Shown here in pieces: positions 36,904 to 44,679 of a DNA stretch of 64,000 nucleotides. The notes beneath the pieces were generated by a model. That model was not told where the DNA came from. It searched no databases and saw nothing but the letters and a program-made list of their open reading frames with translations. The DNA comes from an uncultured Lachnospiraceae bacterium (lineage in GTDB: Bacteria; Bacillota; Clostridia; Lachnospirales; Lachnospiraceae), in contig CAJUDQ010000008.1 in the NCBI GenBank assembly GCA_910585215.1, forward strand, positions 31,799 to 95,798, read 5' to 3'. Every line of letters begins with the position of its first letter. Within the stretch, counting starts at the first letter, position 1. The translations under genes were made by a program, and so were the position numbers.

Positions 36904-37980
36904 TTAATTCCTCCTGCTTTCCATCATATTGATAAATTCCTGAAACAGCACATTCGAATCCTGTGGTCCCGGACATGCTTCAGGGTGAAACTGTACTGTA
37001 AAGATGTCTTTGTTCTTATATCTTAAACCTTCTACGGTCTTGTCATTTACATTGATAAATCCTACTTCCGCTATATCGGGATTGATAGTTGTTTCATCTA
37101 CAACATATCCATGATTTTGTGATGAAATATATACCCTTCCGCTTACCAAATCCTTTACAGGATGATTTGCGCCTCTGTGGCCATATTTCATCTTGTGGGT
37201 GTCTGCACCTGTAGCCAGAGCCATAAGCTGGTGGCCAAGGCAAATGGCAAAAATCGGGACATTGCTTTTATATAATTTCTTTAATTCTTCTATAATAGAA
37301 ACACATTCTTTCGGGTCGCCCGGACCATTTGAGAGCATAATGCCGTCAGGGCTTGCTTCAAGAATCTGTTCTGCCGATGTAAATGCTGGATAAACGGTTA
37401 CATCACAGCCTCTGTTATTTAAAGATTTTGCTATATTATTTTTGGCGCCAAAATCCATCAGGGCAACTTTAAATCCATCGCCCTTTAAATGAGAAATTTC
37501 TGTGCAGGTCGAACGCTTTACCGCATCTTTAACTGTATACTCTTTTAATTTTGGCAGAATTTCATCAAGACTGTAGTCCTGATTGGTTGTAATCATACCA
37601 TTCATGGTTCCTTTTTCCCTTAAAATCTTGGTCAGACTTCTTGTATCAATGCCTGCGATTCCCGGAATATCATTTTTTTCGAGGAAGTCCTGTATGGTTC
37701 CTTCACTTCTGAAATTACTCGGAATACGCGACAGTTCTCTTACAATATATCCATCCGGCCATGGTCTTATCGATTCCATATCCTGATAGGATATGCCATA
37801 GTTTCCAATCAGCGGATAGGTCATGCAGACTGCCTGTCCGGTGTAGGATGGGTCGGTAAGCACTTCCAGATATCCTGTCATGGATGTATTAAATACGATT
37901 TCACTGATAATTTCTTTTTTTGCTCCGATAGATACTCCTTCAAATATGTGTCCGTCTTCTAATATCAGAAAAGCTTTCAT
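36904..37980 (-). CDS. carA: Carbamoyl-phosphate synthase small chain
   Basis: 358 residues. Glutamine amidotransferase subunit that feeds ammonia to CarB: N-terminal CarA domain (LEDGHIFEG) and class-I amidotransferase domain with the nucleophile in FAICLGHQLMALA and the His/Glu pair in VQFHPEACPGPQD. Start has GGAGGAAG. Transcribed from the promoter at 38061-38089 together with carB. No PyrR-type attenuator is visible in the short leader, so regulation is not clear from sequence. Confidence 0.96.
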   Translation of the reverse strand: MKAFLILEDGHIFEGVSIGAKKEIISEIVFNTSMTGYLEVLTDPSYTGQAVCMTYPLIGNYGISYQDMESIRPWPDGYIVRELSRIPSNFRSEGTIQDFLEKNDIPGIAGIDTRSLTKILREKGTMNGMITTNQDYSLDEILPKLKEYTVKDAVKRSTCTEISHLKGDGFKVALMDFGAKNNIAKSLNNRGCDVTVYPAFTSAEQILEASPDGIMLSNGPGDPKECVSIIEELKKLYKSNVPIFAICLGHQLMALATGADTHKMKYGHRGANHPVKDLVSGRVYISSQNHGYVVDETTINPDIAEVGFINVNDKTVEGLRYKNKDIFTVQFHPEACPGPQDSNVLFQEFINMMESRRN

Positions 37981-38060
37981 ATCTTCCTCCGTGTTTATGC
38001 TTTGTATTGGATGCTTTTAAGCTTTTTCCACCAATGTCGAAATAAGCTCAAATTGTATAG

Positions 38061-38089
38061 ATTATACATGATATCATAGGTTTTTTCAA
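38061..38089 (-). promoter_or_regulatory. Promoter of carAB
   Basis: On the minus strand: TTGAAA (38084-38089), 17-base spacer, TATAAT (38061-38066), a near-consensus vegetative promoter about 80 bases before carA. Confidence 0.8.
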
Positions 38090-38104
38090 CCTTTTTTGCA
38101 AAGA

Positions 38105-38998
38105 TTATTTCTCTAAAATCATTAAGCAACTGTCCAGCCTTGCATTCACATAACCTGCAAACAGCTTTTCCATTGCACCAAGATTATGCTTTACGTGGTA
38201 TTCATCAAATGCATTGTAATACGAAATCCGGTCTGCAAACTTAATGTCAATTGGCGGATATCCTGCTTTCATCAATTCTAAATTTACAAGCAGTCTTCCG
38301 GTTCTGCCGTTTCCATCTATAAAAGGATGAATCCCCTCAAATTCAATATGAAACCATGCAAGCCGAGGAATAATATGATCTGTACTATTCCTATAAGCTT
38401 CCAACAACTGTTCCATTTTAGGCTGGATCAAATAGGGCTGTACTGGTTCATGTTTCGCACCCATGATCCGGACGGGAACTCTTCTGTAAATACCCCGATC
38501 CTCCCGTTTATCTGCTAATACAAGATAGTGTATCTGCTTGATGATACTCTCTGATAAGGGTATCTGTTCTTTTACCAAATCCCGCACAAAATCAAATGCC
38601 TCTTTATGCCCGACTGCTTCCATATGATCCTTCAACGGCTTTCTGTCAATCGTCAGGCCACGCAAAACCATATCCGTTTCACGCAAGGTTAGAGTATTTC
38701 CTTCAATTGCATTGGAATTATAAGTATACTCAATAATAAATTCCTCAGTCAAACGTTCCAGTTCACCCTCAGTCAGCGGGCGTCTGGTATCCAGTTCCTT
38801 TTTCTTTCCGTCTATAGATGTCAATAAATTTTCTGTTGTTTTAAAACGTCCATCCTCTGGTTTTCTTGCGTCTGTTGGAATCATCCAACTGCGTCCTTCA
38901 CGGGTAACGCCTGAAACCTTACCTTGCGCACATAAAATACGCACACGCCTGTCAGAAATTCCCCATTTCTCTGCAGCCTGTTTTACTGTCATATACAT
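38105..38998 (-). CDS. Fic-family protein with N-terminal DNA-binding-like domain
   Basis: 297 residues. A small excisionase/MerR-like helix-turn-helix (MTVKQAAEKWGISDRRVR, residues 3-20) is followed by a Fic domain with the catalytic loop HPFIDGNGRTGR (224-235) and, before it, the inhibitory motif SNAIEGN (95-101), typical of class II Fic proteins that block their own active site. Fic enzymes usually transfer AMP to Ser, Thr or Tyr of target proteins. All key loop residues are present. Start at 38998 has GAGGTG upstream. Target unknown; no antitoxin gene is adjacent, and carAB lies downstream on the same strand with its own promoter. Confidence 0.92.
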   Translation of the reverse strand: MYMTVKQAAEKWGISDRRVRILCAQGKVSGVTREGRSWMIPTDARKPEDGRFKTTENLLTSIDGKKKELDTRRPLTEGELERLTEEFIIEYTYNSNAIEGNTLTLRETDMVLRGLTIDRKPLKDHMEAVGHKEAFDFVRDLVKEQIPLSESIIKQIHYLVLADKREDRGIYRRVPVRIMGAKHEPVQPYLIQPKMEQLLEAYRNSTDHIIPRLAWFHIEFEGIHPFIDGNGRTGRLLVNLELMKAGYPPIDIKFADRISYYNAFDEYHVKHNLGAMEKLFAGYVNARLDSCLMILEK

Positions 38999-39170
38999 AA
39001 AAAGAACACCTCGCTTTCCAAAACATTATATCTTATTTTCGGAATAATATCAATTTAAAAGGAATAATATTTTTTGTTTCTCGGAATAAAAAGGTTCCAT
39101 TAAAAAATGCACCCAAAGTCATGCTGATATGTGCACTGTATCATTTAGAAACGTGCGCTGCAAGGCGTAA

Positions 39171-39216
39171 AAAGAAAGCACATTATTTCCATATGCGGAT
39201 ATAATGCGCTTTCTTT
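39171..39216 (-). terminator. Terminator after the SleB-like hydrolase gene
   Basis: AAAGAAAGCACATTAT (39171-39186) pairs with ATAATGCGCTTTCTTT (39201-39216) with one mismatch; on the minus strand TTTTTACG follows. It lies 34 bases after the stop at 39251. Confidence 0.8.
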
Positions 39217-39250
39217 ATTATTCAAATAATCAAGGTTTCCAATCATAAAA

Positions 39251-40441
39251 TCAGTAAAAAACCTGATTCCCGATCACATCTCCTTTGACAATATTATTTA
39301 CAGTTCTGAAATAAAGCCATTTTCCGGTACGCACTCCGTTGATTAAAACCTCCGTAGCCGCCTTTAAACAGCTTGGGTCAGGCTCCCTGGCCAGAGCGAT
39401 AGCATATCTTCCGCTGCCCACAGGAGTAAACTGATATGGCTGCATAAGCACTTCCTCAATCGTATTTCCATACTTTGGACTGGCTACTCTGTTCATAACA
39501 ACCGTTCCAACTGCAAGCTGTCCCTCATACGGTTCACCGCCGGCCTCGCAGTAAATAATTGCCGCAAGCTTGGTTAAATCATCTGTCTGAGGAACATAAT
39601 GAAAAGCAGTTGTTTCCTCCGGTTTCTGACCTGCATCGATTAATGCCTGCCGTCTCGAAGCCTCCTCTGATTCCCGAATGGATTCAGAAATACGCCTTGA
39701 TTCCTCCCGCTTCAGTTCCTCAACAGAATCTTTCTGCTTTTTGATTTTTTCTTCGTATTCAAGCGCTTTCTGCTCCGCTGCACTGATTTGCTCCTGATGA
39801 CGCTTGATATTGCTTGAGGCATCTGCCATAAGCTTAGATAAATCATTTATCACAGATTCCTGTTCGGATTTTAATGTGTTGAGATTCTTCATCTCTGTTT
39901 CTGCCTGATTTTTCATTACGGTGATGGTAAGAAGAAGATTTTCATAATCTTCCATTTTAGAACGGTCATATTCAAGAATTTTGCTGATATATTCCGCCTG
40001 ATTTAAAATATCTCCCAATGAATTATCCGACATAATGACATTTGCAATATCCATATCGCCGGATTCGTACATATACTGAATCCGAAGCTTCATGGCTTCA
40101 TACTGGTCGAATTTCTGGCTTTCCGCCTCGACAAGCTTCTGATTGATTAAGTCTATGTCTGCCTGCTTGGATTCTATCTGTCCATTATATGTAGCAATTA
40201 ACATCTGCGCGGCATCATGGCTCTGATTGAGAGAAGCAAGATAACTGCTTAAGTTTTCTTTGTTAACTTCAAGTTCATCTATTTTTTTTTGCATCTCCTC
40301 ATACAAACTTTGCATTTCGTTTAACTGCTCTTCACCTGCCGCAATATCATCAGATAAATCATTATCTGCATGAGCATTTATTATGACAAAAGCCATTATC
40401 AGAAAAGTAAAGATTACTGCAAAGAATTTTTGCTTTTTCAT
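39251..40441 (-). CDS. Secreted SleB-type cell-wall hydrolase with N-terminal coiled coil
   Basis: About 396 residues. A signal peptide (1-24) is followed by a long coiled coil (about 30-275) of the PcsB type, then a SleB/CwlJ hydrolase domain in the last 130 residues (LAAIIYCEAGGEPYEGQLAVGTVVMNRV...), with the usual Glu in the EAGGEP motif. Probably cuts peptidoglycan in growth, division or spore germination; the coiled coil resembles those controlled by FtsEX, which is not in this window. The frame starts at 40525, but the ATG of an upstream MEEP lies inside the GGAGG ribosome site of the ATG at 40441 (MKKQKFFAV), so that is the start. Confidence 0.85.
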   Translation of the reverse strand: MKKQKFFAVIFTFLIMAFVIINAHADNDLSDDIAAGEEQLNEMQSLYEEMQKKIDELEVNKENLSSYLASLNQSHDAAQMLIATYNGQIESKQADIDLINQKLVEAESQKFDQYEAMKLRIQYMYESGDMDIANVIMSDNSLGDILNQAEYISKILEYDRSKMEDYENLLLTITVMKNQAETEMKNLNTLKSEQESVINDLSKLMADASSNIKRHQEQISAAEQKALEYEEKIKKQKDSVEELKREESRRISESIRESEEASRRQALIDAGQKPEETTAFHYVPQTDDLTKLAAIIYCEAGGEPYEGQLAVGTVVMNRVASPKYGNTIEEVLMQPYQFTPVGSGRYAIALAREPDPSCLKAATEVLINGVRTGKWLYFRTVNNIVKGDVIGNQVFY

Positions 40442-40563
40442 AGGTTCCTCCATATTTTGGTTATTTATCTGATTTCTGTCTACTTTAGTCGTAAGAGATT
40501 CAATACAAATATAAATCAACATCATTATACTATAATAATAAAAGAAAAAGCAATAAGAAAATA

Positions 40564-40917
40564 TTAGTAGCTACCTGCCTCAATCATTTCAACAGCCAAT
40601 CTGTATTTTTCAGCCAATTCATTATTTTCCTCTTTTTCACATGCAGCTATTTCTATATTAACAGCCTCGAGAAGTCTTTCTTTTGATATAATCTTATACT
40701 CTCTTTCCAGTTCGCTGTCACCAGGATAACATTCGGGAAAAGTCCAATCAAAATAAAATTCTTTCTTTTTAGTGATTCCATATATCAATACTTCTATAGG
40801 CCCATAACAATATTTATAAATTATCTCCATATTTCCTTTACTATTATATTGAAAACATGGATCTTTATAAAAAAATTTTCCCATTTCGAATATTGGCATC
40901 AATTTCTGCTTTTTCAC
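40564..40917 (-). CDS. Hypothetical protein, toxin-island member
   Basis: About 117 residues, acidic, no motif I recognise. The frame is open to 40950 (MRIYN), but that ATG has no ribosome site; a GTG at 40917 (reading MKKQKLMPIFE) is five bases after GGAGG and is preferred. It contains YGPIEVLIYGITKKKEFYFDWTFPECYPGDSELE, with the look of a small immunity-type protein, and lies downstream of the toxin/immunity pair with 230 bases between. Function unknown. Confidence 0.6.
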   Translation of the reverse strand: MKKQKLMPIFEMGKFFYKDPCFQYNSKGNMEIIYKYCYGPIEVLIYGITKKKEFYFDWTFPECYPGDSELEREYKIISKERLLEAVNIEIAACEKEENNELAEKYRLAVEMIEAGSY

Positions 40918-41082
40918 AAGTTCCTCCAAATAAATATTATATATTCTCATATAACTTATGTTAAATAATCTTTAGTGATAGCAAACTGGCTATATTTTAA
41001 CATAAAAACAGATAAAAAATCAATAACAAAAATCTTCCTATACACAGACATATTTATGCACTTCCTAAATATGCACAAGTTA

Positions 41083-41116
41083 TACATACAAAATCATCTA
41101 CAGTATTTTGTATGTA
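41083..41116. repeat. 12-bp perfect inverted repeat
   Basis: TACATACAAAAT (41083-41094) and ATTTTGTATGTA (41105-41116), loop of ten bases. It lies between the toxin immunity gene's 3' end and the gene at 40564, just upstream of a consensus plus-strand promoter (41130-41158). No U-run follows, so an operator is as likely as a terminator. Confidence 0.65.
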
Positions 41117-41129
41117 CAGAAACAGATTT

Positions 41130-41158
41130 TTGACAATGCTTTTGTATCTTAATATAAT
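41130..41158 (+). promoter_or_regulatory. Perfect consensus promoter, antisense to the immunity gene
   Basis: TTGACA (41130-41135), exactly 17 bases, TATAAT (41153-41158). It overlaps the stop codon of the minus-strand gene at 41149 and would start transcription into that gene in antisense. No plus-strand gene follows. Confidence 0.55.
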
Positions 41159-41661
41159 GGTTTTCCATATTTAATTGGTTTTCCATATTTCAGAATTTCT
41201 TCATTCAATTTCTTTAAATCATATTTTTTTCTTAATTCCAATATTTCATCTTCAATAAAAGAATAGTTTATTCCAATTGCATTATCTTTATCTATAATAT
41301 GTATTTCTTCTAATTTTCCTGTTTCATCATAAGAATAACTATCTGCATTTACATCATAAATTAATATGGAAATACTGCTTATTTTCCCATTTTTATAATA
41401 TTCAATACATAAACCATAGCCCCTATTATTTTTAATCTCATTTATTCTTTCCAATTCACCTGTAAAATCATAATACACTTTCTCAATTCCATTTTGTATT
41501 CCATTTACTATATCACATTCCCATGATAATTTACCATTAAAATAATCTTCAACATGACCTGTATATGGTATTGTACAATTTTCATCTATATAAAATGTTG
41601 AATTATTATTAATCTCTTTTCCATAATATAAGTCGTTACAATTCATCTTAATCTGATTCAT
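41149..41661 (-). CDS. YwqK-like MORN-repeat immunity protein
   Basis: About 170 residues (165 from the second ATG). Residues 30-120 contain MORN_2-like units (GKLSWECDIVNGIQNGIEKVYYDFTGELE and GYGLCIEYYKNGKISS), the pattern of YwqK-family antitoxins. It begins inside the 3' end of the deaminase-toxin gene (14-base overlap if it starts at 41661, or directly after it if at 41646), the normal place for a cognate immunity gene. The start is ambiguous: AGGAG abuts the first ATG and lies 14 bases from the second. The C-terminus ends with a duplicated KYGKP unit from a 15-base DNA repeat. Immunity role is inference from family and position. Confidence 0.75.
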   Translation of the reverse strand: MNQIKMNCNDLYYGKEINNNSTFYIDENCTIPYTGHVEDYFNGKLSWECDIVNGIQNGIEKVYYDFTGELERINEIKNNRGYGLCIEYYKNGKISSISILIYDVNADSYSYDETGKLEEIHIIDKDNAIGINYSFIEDEILELRKKYDLKKLNEEILKYGKPIKYGKPLY

Positions 41662-42658
41662 CTCCTAATACTTTTATTCCGTCTGTTATCCTTTTACAAT
41701 TTTCACATCTTTTCTTAAAATTAATTTCACCAGCTCTATATAATTGGCGTAAATCAATATTATGAAGATACATCTCTGAAATAGTACGTTCATCAACTGA
41801 TTTTCCTGAGGCTTCTCTTTTCCTCAGTGCCTGGTCCAAGGCTCTGATTTCAGAATGAGCCGCCAGTCTTATATCACGTGAACCCGTTAAATCTGGTACT
41901 TCTCCTCTATCAATAGCACTTTGATATTCTTCTGTCCGTGTTTGAATAATTGGATGTGCCTCTTCGCGTAACCATTTCTGATAAGCTCTATATTCTGTCG
42001 CATTTCCACTTTGAAAATTTTGACCAAAATAAATCTGATTTAATACTGGATCATATACTGTTGATAAACATGGACCTGCTTTTGTTCTTGATTGCTTTTC
42101 TCTAATCTCTTTTGCTTTTTCGCTTGCCTGTTCAACAACATACTGCCTTAATTCTTCTTCACTGAAAAATCGCGTAGCTCCGCCACAACATTGTATGGGA
42201 GAATTGTTTAATCCCATTGAGACCGTATAACAACTATTCCATCCAGACATTTTAACACCTTCAAATCCCCTATCAGCCTCAGCCTCTTTCCCTTTCTCGT
42301 TATTCACGATTCCATCTACATTCGCTGTAACTTCATTTTTTGTCTGCTGAATGGTATGTCTCATTTCATGCTTTAAAATTCTTCTTCCCTCTGCTGTTTC
42401 CGGCTGATATTGACCTCTTGGAAAATGAATTTCATTTCCCTGTGTAGCCGCCCTTGCGCCAAATAAATCCGGCATATCTGATTCGACAACGCGGATATTC
42501 GCGCTACTGTATCCTGTTTTCTGCTCAAATTCCTGCGCGATTGGGCGGGGAATTAACTTTGGAACTGCATTTCTTCTTTTGCTCTGCTTTACCTGATTTT
42601 GAAGAAAATTTTTTCTCTCACTTCTATTTTTTTTCTGTTGTTTTGCATACTCACCCAT
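41648..42658 (-). CDS. DUF4157-YwqJ deaminase polymorphic toxin
   Basis: 336 residues. The N-terminal part (about 35-110) matches the eCIS-core domain DUF4157: GARAATQGNEIHFPRGQY...EGRRILKHEMRHTIQQT, including its HExxH-like HEMRH. The C-terminal half (about 195-330) matches YwqJ-type deaminases: GPCLSTVYDPVLNQIYFGQNF, the zinc/catalytic HSE in AHSEIRALDQAL, and the second zinc pair in RCENCKRITDG. Such deaminases act on nucleic acids or nucleotides of a target cell. No signal peptide; DUF4157 proteins are cargo of contractile injection or other export systems, none of which is in this window. GGAGAG precedes the start. Upstream is a small gene and downstream the YwqK-like immunity gene. All key residues are present. 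Confidence 0.82.
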   Translation of the reverse strand: MGEYAKQQKKNRSERKNFLQNQVKQSKRRNAVPKLIPRPIAQEFEQKTGYSSANIRVVESDMPDLFGARAATQGNEIHFPRGQYQPETAEGRRILKHEMRHTIQQTKNEVTANVDGIVNNEKGKEAEADRGFEGVKMSGWNSCYTVSMGLNNSPIQCCGGATRFFSEEELRQYVVEQASEKAKEIREKQSRTKAGPCLSTVYDPVLNQIYFGQNFQSGNATEYRAYQKWLREEAHPIIQTRTEEYQSAIDRGEVPDLTGSRDIRLAAHSEIRALDQALRKREASGKSVDERTISEMYLHNIDLRQLYRAGEINFKKRCENCKRITDGIKVLGDESD

Positions 42659-42913
42659 TTAACTCTCCATTAACATCCACTGATAAATTGATTTTTCCTC
42701 AAAAAAAATTATCAAAAGTCCCTTTTTCATTTGCTCTGCCTGTTTATAGATATTCAGCCAATTGTTATATGTCTCTAACAATTCTTCTATCGAAATGTCA
42801 TAAATAATATCTCGATTCATATATAATCTGGGCAGCTTGTTTTTTACATAACCTTCCACATCGTCCGGATGCACATCATGAATATTCCAAAAACATATTC
42901 CCCATTTTTCCAT
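42659..42913 (-). CDS. Small hypothetical protein upstream of the deaminase toxin
   Basis: 84 residues from the ATG at 42913 (MEKWGICFWNIHD), which has AGGTG about five bases upstream; the frame opens at 43024 but crosses the promoter. The stop lies one base before the ATG of the toxin gene, so the two are translated together. Composition: acidic and helical in its second half (EELLETYNNWLNIYKQAEQMKKG). No motif recognised. It could be an adaptor or chaperone for the toxin, by position only. Confidence 0.6.
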   Translation of the reverse strand: MEKWGICFWNIHDVHPDDVEGYVKNKLPRLYMNRDIIYDISIEELLETYNNWLNIYKQAEQMKKGLLIIFFEEKSIYQWMLMES

Positions 42914-42950
42914 AAAACACCTGTCTTTTTCCACTGAATTGTTGGAATTT

Positions 42951-42979
42951 AGCATAACATTACAGAAGAACTTTGTCAA
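42951..42979 (-). promoter_or_regulatory. Promoter of the toxin operon
   Basis: On the minus strand TTGACA (42974-42979), 17-base spacer and TATGCT (42951-42956). Over 36 positions it matches 28 of the promoter of the tRNA-like gene at 46122-46150, including TAATGNTATGCTAAATT. Confidence 0.75.
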
Positions 42980-43029
42980 GCCTGTCAATTTGAATAAAAC
43001 AGAACCATGCAGCTTTTCCAGCAAAAAAA

Positions 43030-43058
43030 GATTGCAGATATTATAGTTACCTGCAATC
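43030..43058 (-). terminator. Terminator after the AraC-family gene
   Basis: GATTGCAG (43030-43037) pairs with CTGCAATC (43051-43058); on the minus strand TTTTTTT follows directly. Confidence 0.9.
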
Positions 43059-43095
43059 CTTCTATTAGAAAAGTCATCAACACAGCATAACGATT

Positions 43096-44568
43096 TTATT
43101 TTTCATTCAAATTCTTCAGCACTGATAATGCCTCACTGTCTGATTCCTTTGCTATATCAATCAATTTGCACACTTCATCACGTACTGATTTATCTGCAAG
43201 CTTTTTCAACATCCCTTCCATATCAGACATATCTCCAAATAATGCCTGCATCTGTTCTACAGTTTTTGCGCATTTTGTAAATGCATCCGCAATTTTGTTA
43301 GACTTCTCTTTATTTGTCTCACCTGTTTCTGCCAGTTTTCTGAAAAACTTCGCTGCATTTATACGTCCGTCTGTAATGCATGTCATAGCATCCATCTGGC
43401 ATAACATTTTTTCAAATAATACAAACAGATTATCGCTAACCATAAAATCGCTGTCTTTTTTTAATGCGCTTTTCCATGCATCATATGCTGCAATTCCTTT
43501 GCAATAGCCATATTCTTTCCTGCCAATAAGTATTTTTATAGCATTGGATATAATTTCCGCATTGGAAATTTTTTCTCCCTTAATGGCGCCCATACACATA
43601 ACTGCCTGTGTATCTGTATTTTCCCACCAATTGTTGCACACAAAATATCCAGACTCATCAATCTCAATATTTGCTGCAAATTCCGGGTCATTTTGGAAAA
43701 AATTCCACCCTAACAATTCTTCCCCGTTCTTTCGATATCCGGTAATAATACATGGTTCCGGTGGTCCTATAATTCCTAATGCAATACAGGGATAGCCTTC
43801 ATCAATATGCGTCTTAATAAAGTTCACAAATTCTTCTTTTGTCGTGTCCTTCTCTCTTCCCTGAAAAGAAAATTCCCTGCCTAGTGCTTTTGCAGCAAAT
43901 CCATATATTTCATTCGTTTCTTCCAAGGTATGAAATATATCTACATTACTCAAATCCCAACACTGTGTATTCCACACCAGACGAAATGCTGCCGCGCTTG
44001 AAACCATAGTGAAATAATACTCCAAGTCTTCACCCAGATATTCCGAGCATGACTTTAAGCAGATTGGATACGGCGTACCTCCGCCATACACCCCATATGC
44101 AACCTTTGGCACACCATACAAAACGGTGCTTTCATTACTTTTGTACACATTCTTGTCCATAAAAATATCGCTCCTTCGCTCTTTTTTTTCAAGGAGTCCG
44201 ATACCGTACACACCTACTGAAAGCTCTTCTTTTCCAATGATTGGTCTGATATTTCGGAATGTACTTGGCGTCATATTTACAATCTTGTGAAAAGCTCTTG
44301 TGTAAGTTTCCGGATTAGAAAATCCATACAAATACGCAATCTCCAAAATCGACATATCCGTATAAAGCAGCTCATATGCGGAACATTTAATCTTGCGCAT
44401 TCTAATATACTTAACCAAGGAACACCCGGTATTCCTGCCAAAAAGTTCCCTGATATACGCATTTGAAAAGCCTATACGCCTTTCCAATTCATTATAATTA
44501 AATTTCTCATCCTTTATATGCGCCTCAATATAACATATAACAGCTTTTACAGCTGATGGGTAACTCAT
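43096..44568 (-). CDS. AraC-type regulator with large C-terminal sensor-like domain
   Basis: 490 residues. Unusually, the AraC DNA-binding domain is at the N-terminus (residues about 8-105: EKFNYNELERRIGFSNAYIRELFGRNTGCSLVKYIR and ILEIAYLYGFSNPETYTRAFHKIVNMTPSTFR). The rest (about 140-340) resembles the BtrH/papain-like fold seen in some regulator fusions: CLKSCSEYLGEDLEYYFTMVSSAAAFRLVWN, YPCIALGIIGPPEPCIITGY, then a long helical tail. It may sense or process a small amide compound. GAGGAG seven bases before the start. A single gene between trpS and the toxin operon, ended by the hairpin at 43030. The second domain is a tentative match. Confidence 0.75.
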   Translation of the reverse strand: MSYPSAVKAVICYIEAHIKDEKFNYNELERRIGFSNAYIRELFGRNTGCSLVKYIRMRKIKCSAYELLYTDMSILEIAYLYGFSNPETYTRAFHKIVNMTPSTFRNIRPIIGKEELSVGVYGIGLLEKKERRSDIFMDKNVYKSNESTVLYGVPKVAYGVYGGGTPYPICLKSCSEYLGEDLEYYFTMVSSAAAFRLVWNTQCWDLSNVDIFHTLEETNEIYGFAAKALGREFSFQGREKDTTKEEFVNFIKTHIDEGYPCIALGIIGPPEPCIITGYRKNGEELLGWNFFQNDPEFAANIEIDESGYFVCNNWWENTDTQAVMCMGAIKGEKISNAEIISNAIKILIGRKEYGYCKGIAAYDAWKSALKKDSDFMVSDNLFVLFEKMLCQMDAMTCITDGRINAAKFFRKLAETGETNKEKSNKIADAFTKCAKTVEQMQALFGDMSDMEGMLKKLADKSVRDEVCKLIDIAKESDSEALSVLKNLNEK

Positions 44569-44679
44569 ATCAAAACTCCTCTTTCATCGCGATGTGAGTT
44601 TATTATATCTTTTATGGCTTTATCTGTCTTGACTTTTTTAAGGTTGTTTAAAACTTTATATTTTTATTTTTTACTCAAT

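Noticed and set aside
37981..38060. PyrR-type attenuator before carAB
   Set aside because: The leader is too short and lacks the PyrR-binding loop and a terminator.
41648..42658. Active zinc protease because of the HEMRH motif
   Set aside because: HExxH-like sequences are a standard part of DUF4157 and the rest of the protein is a deaminase; protease activity is not implied.
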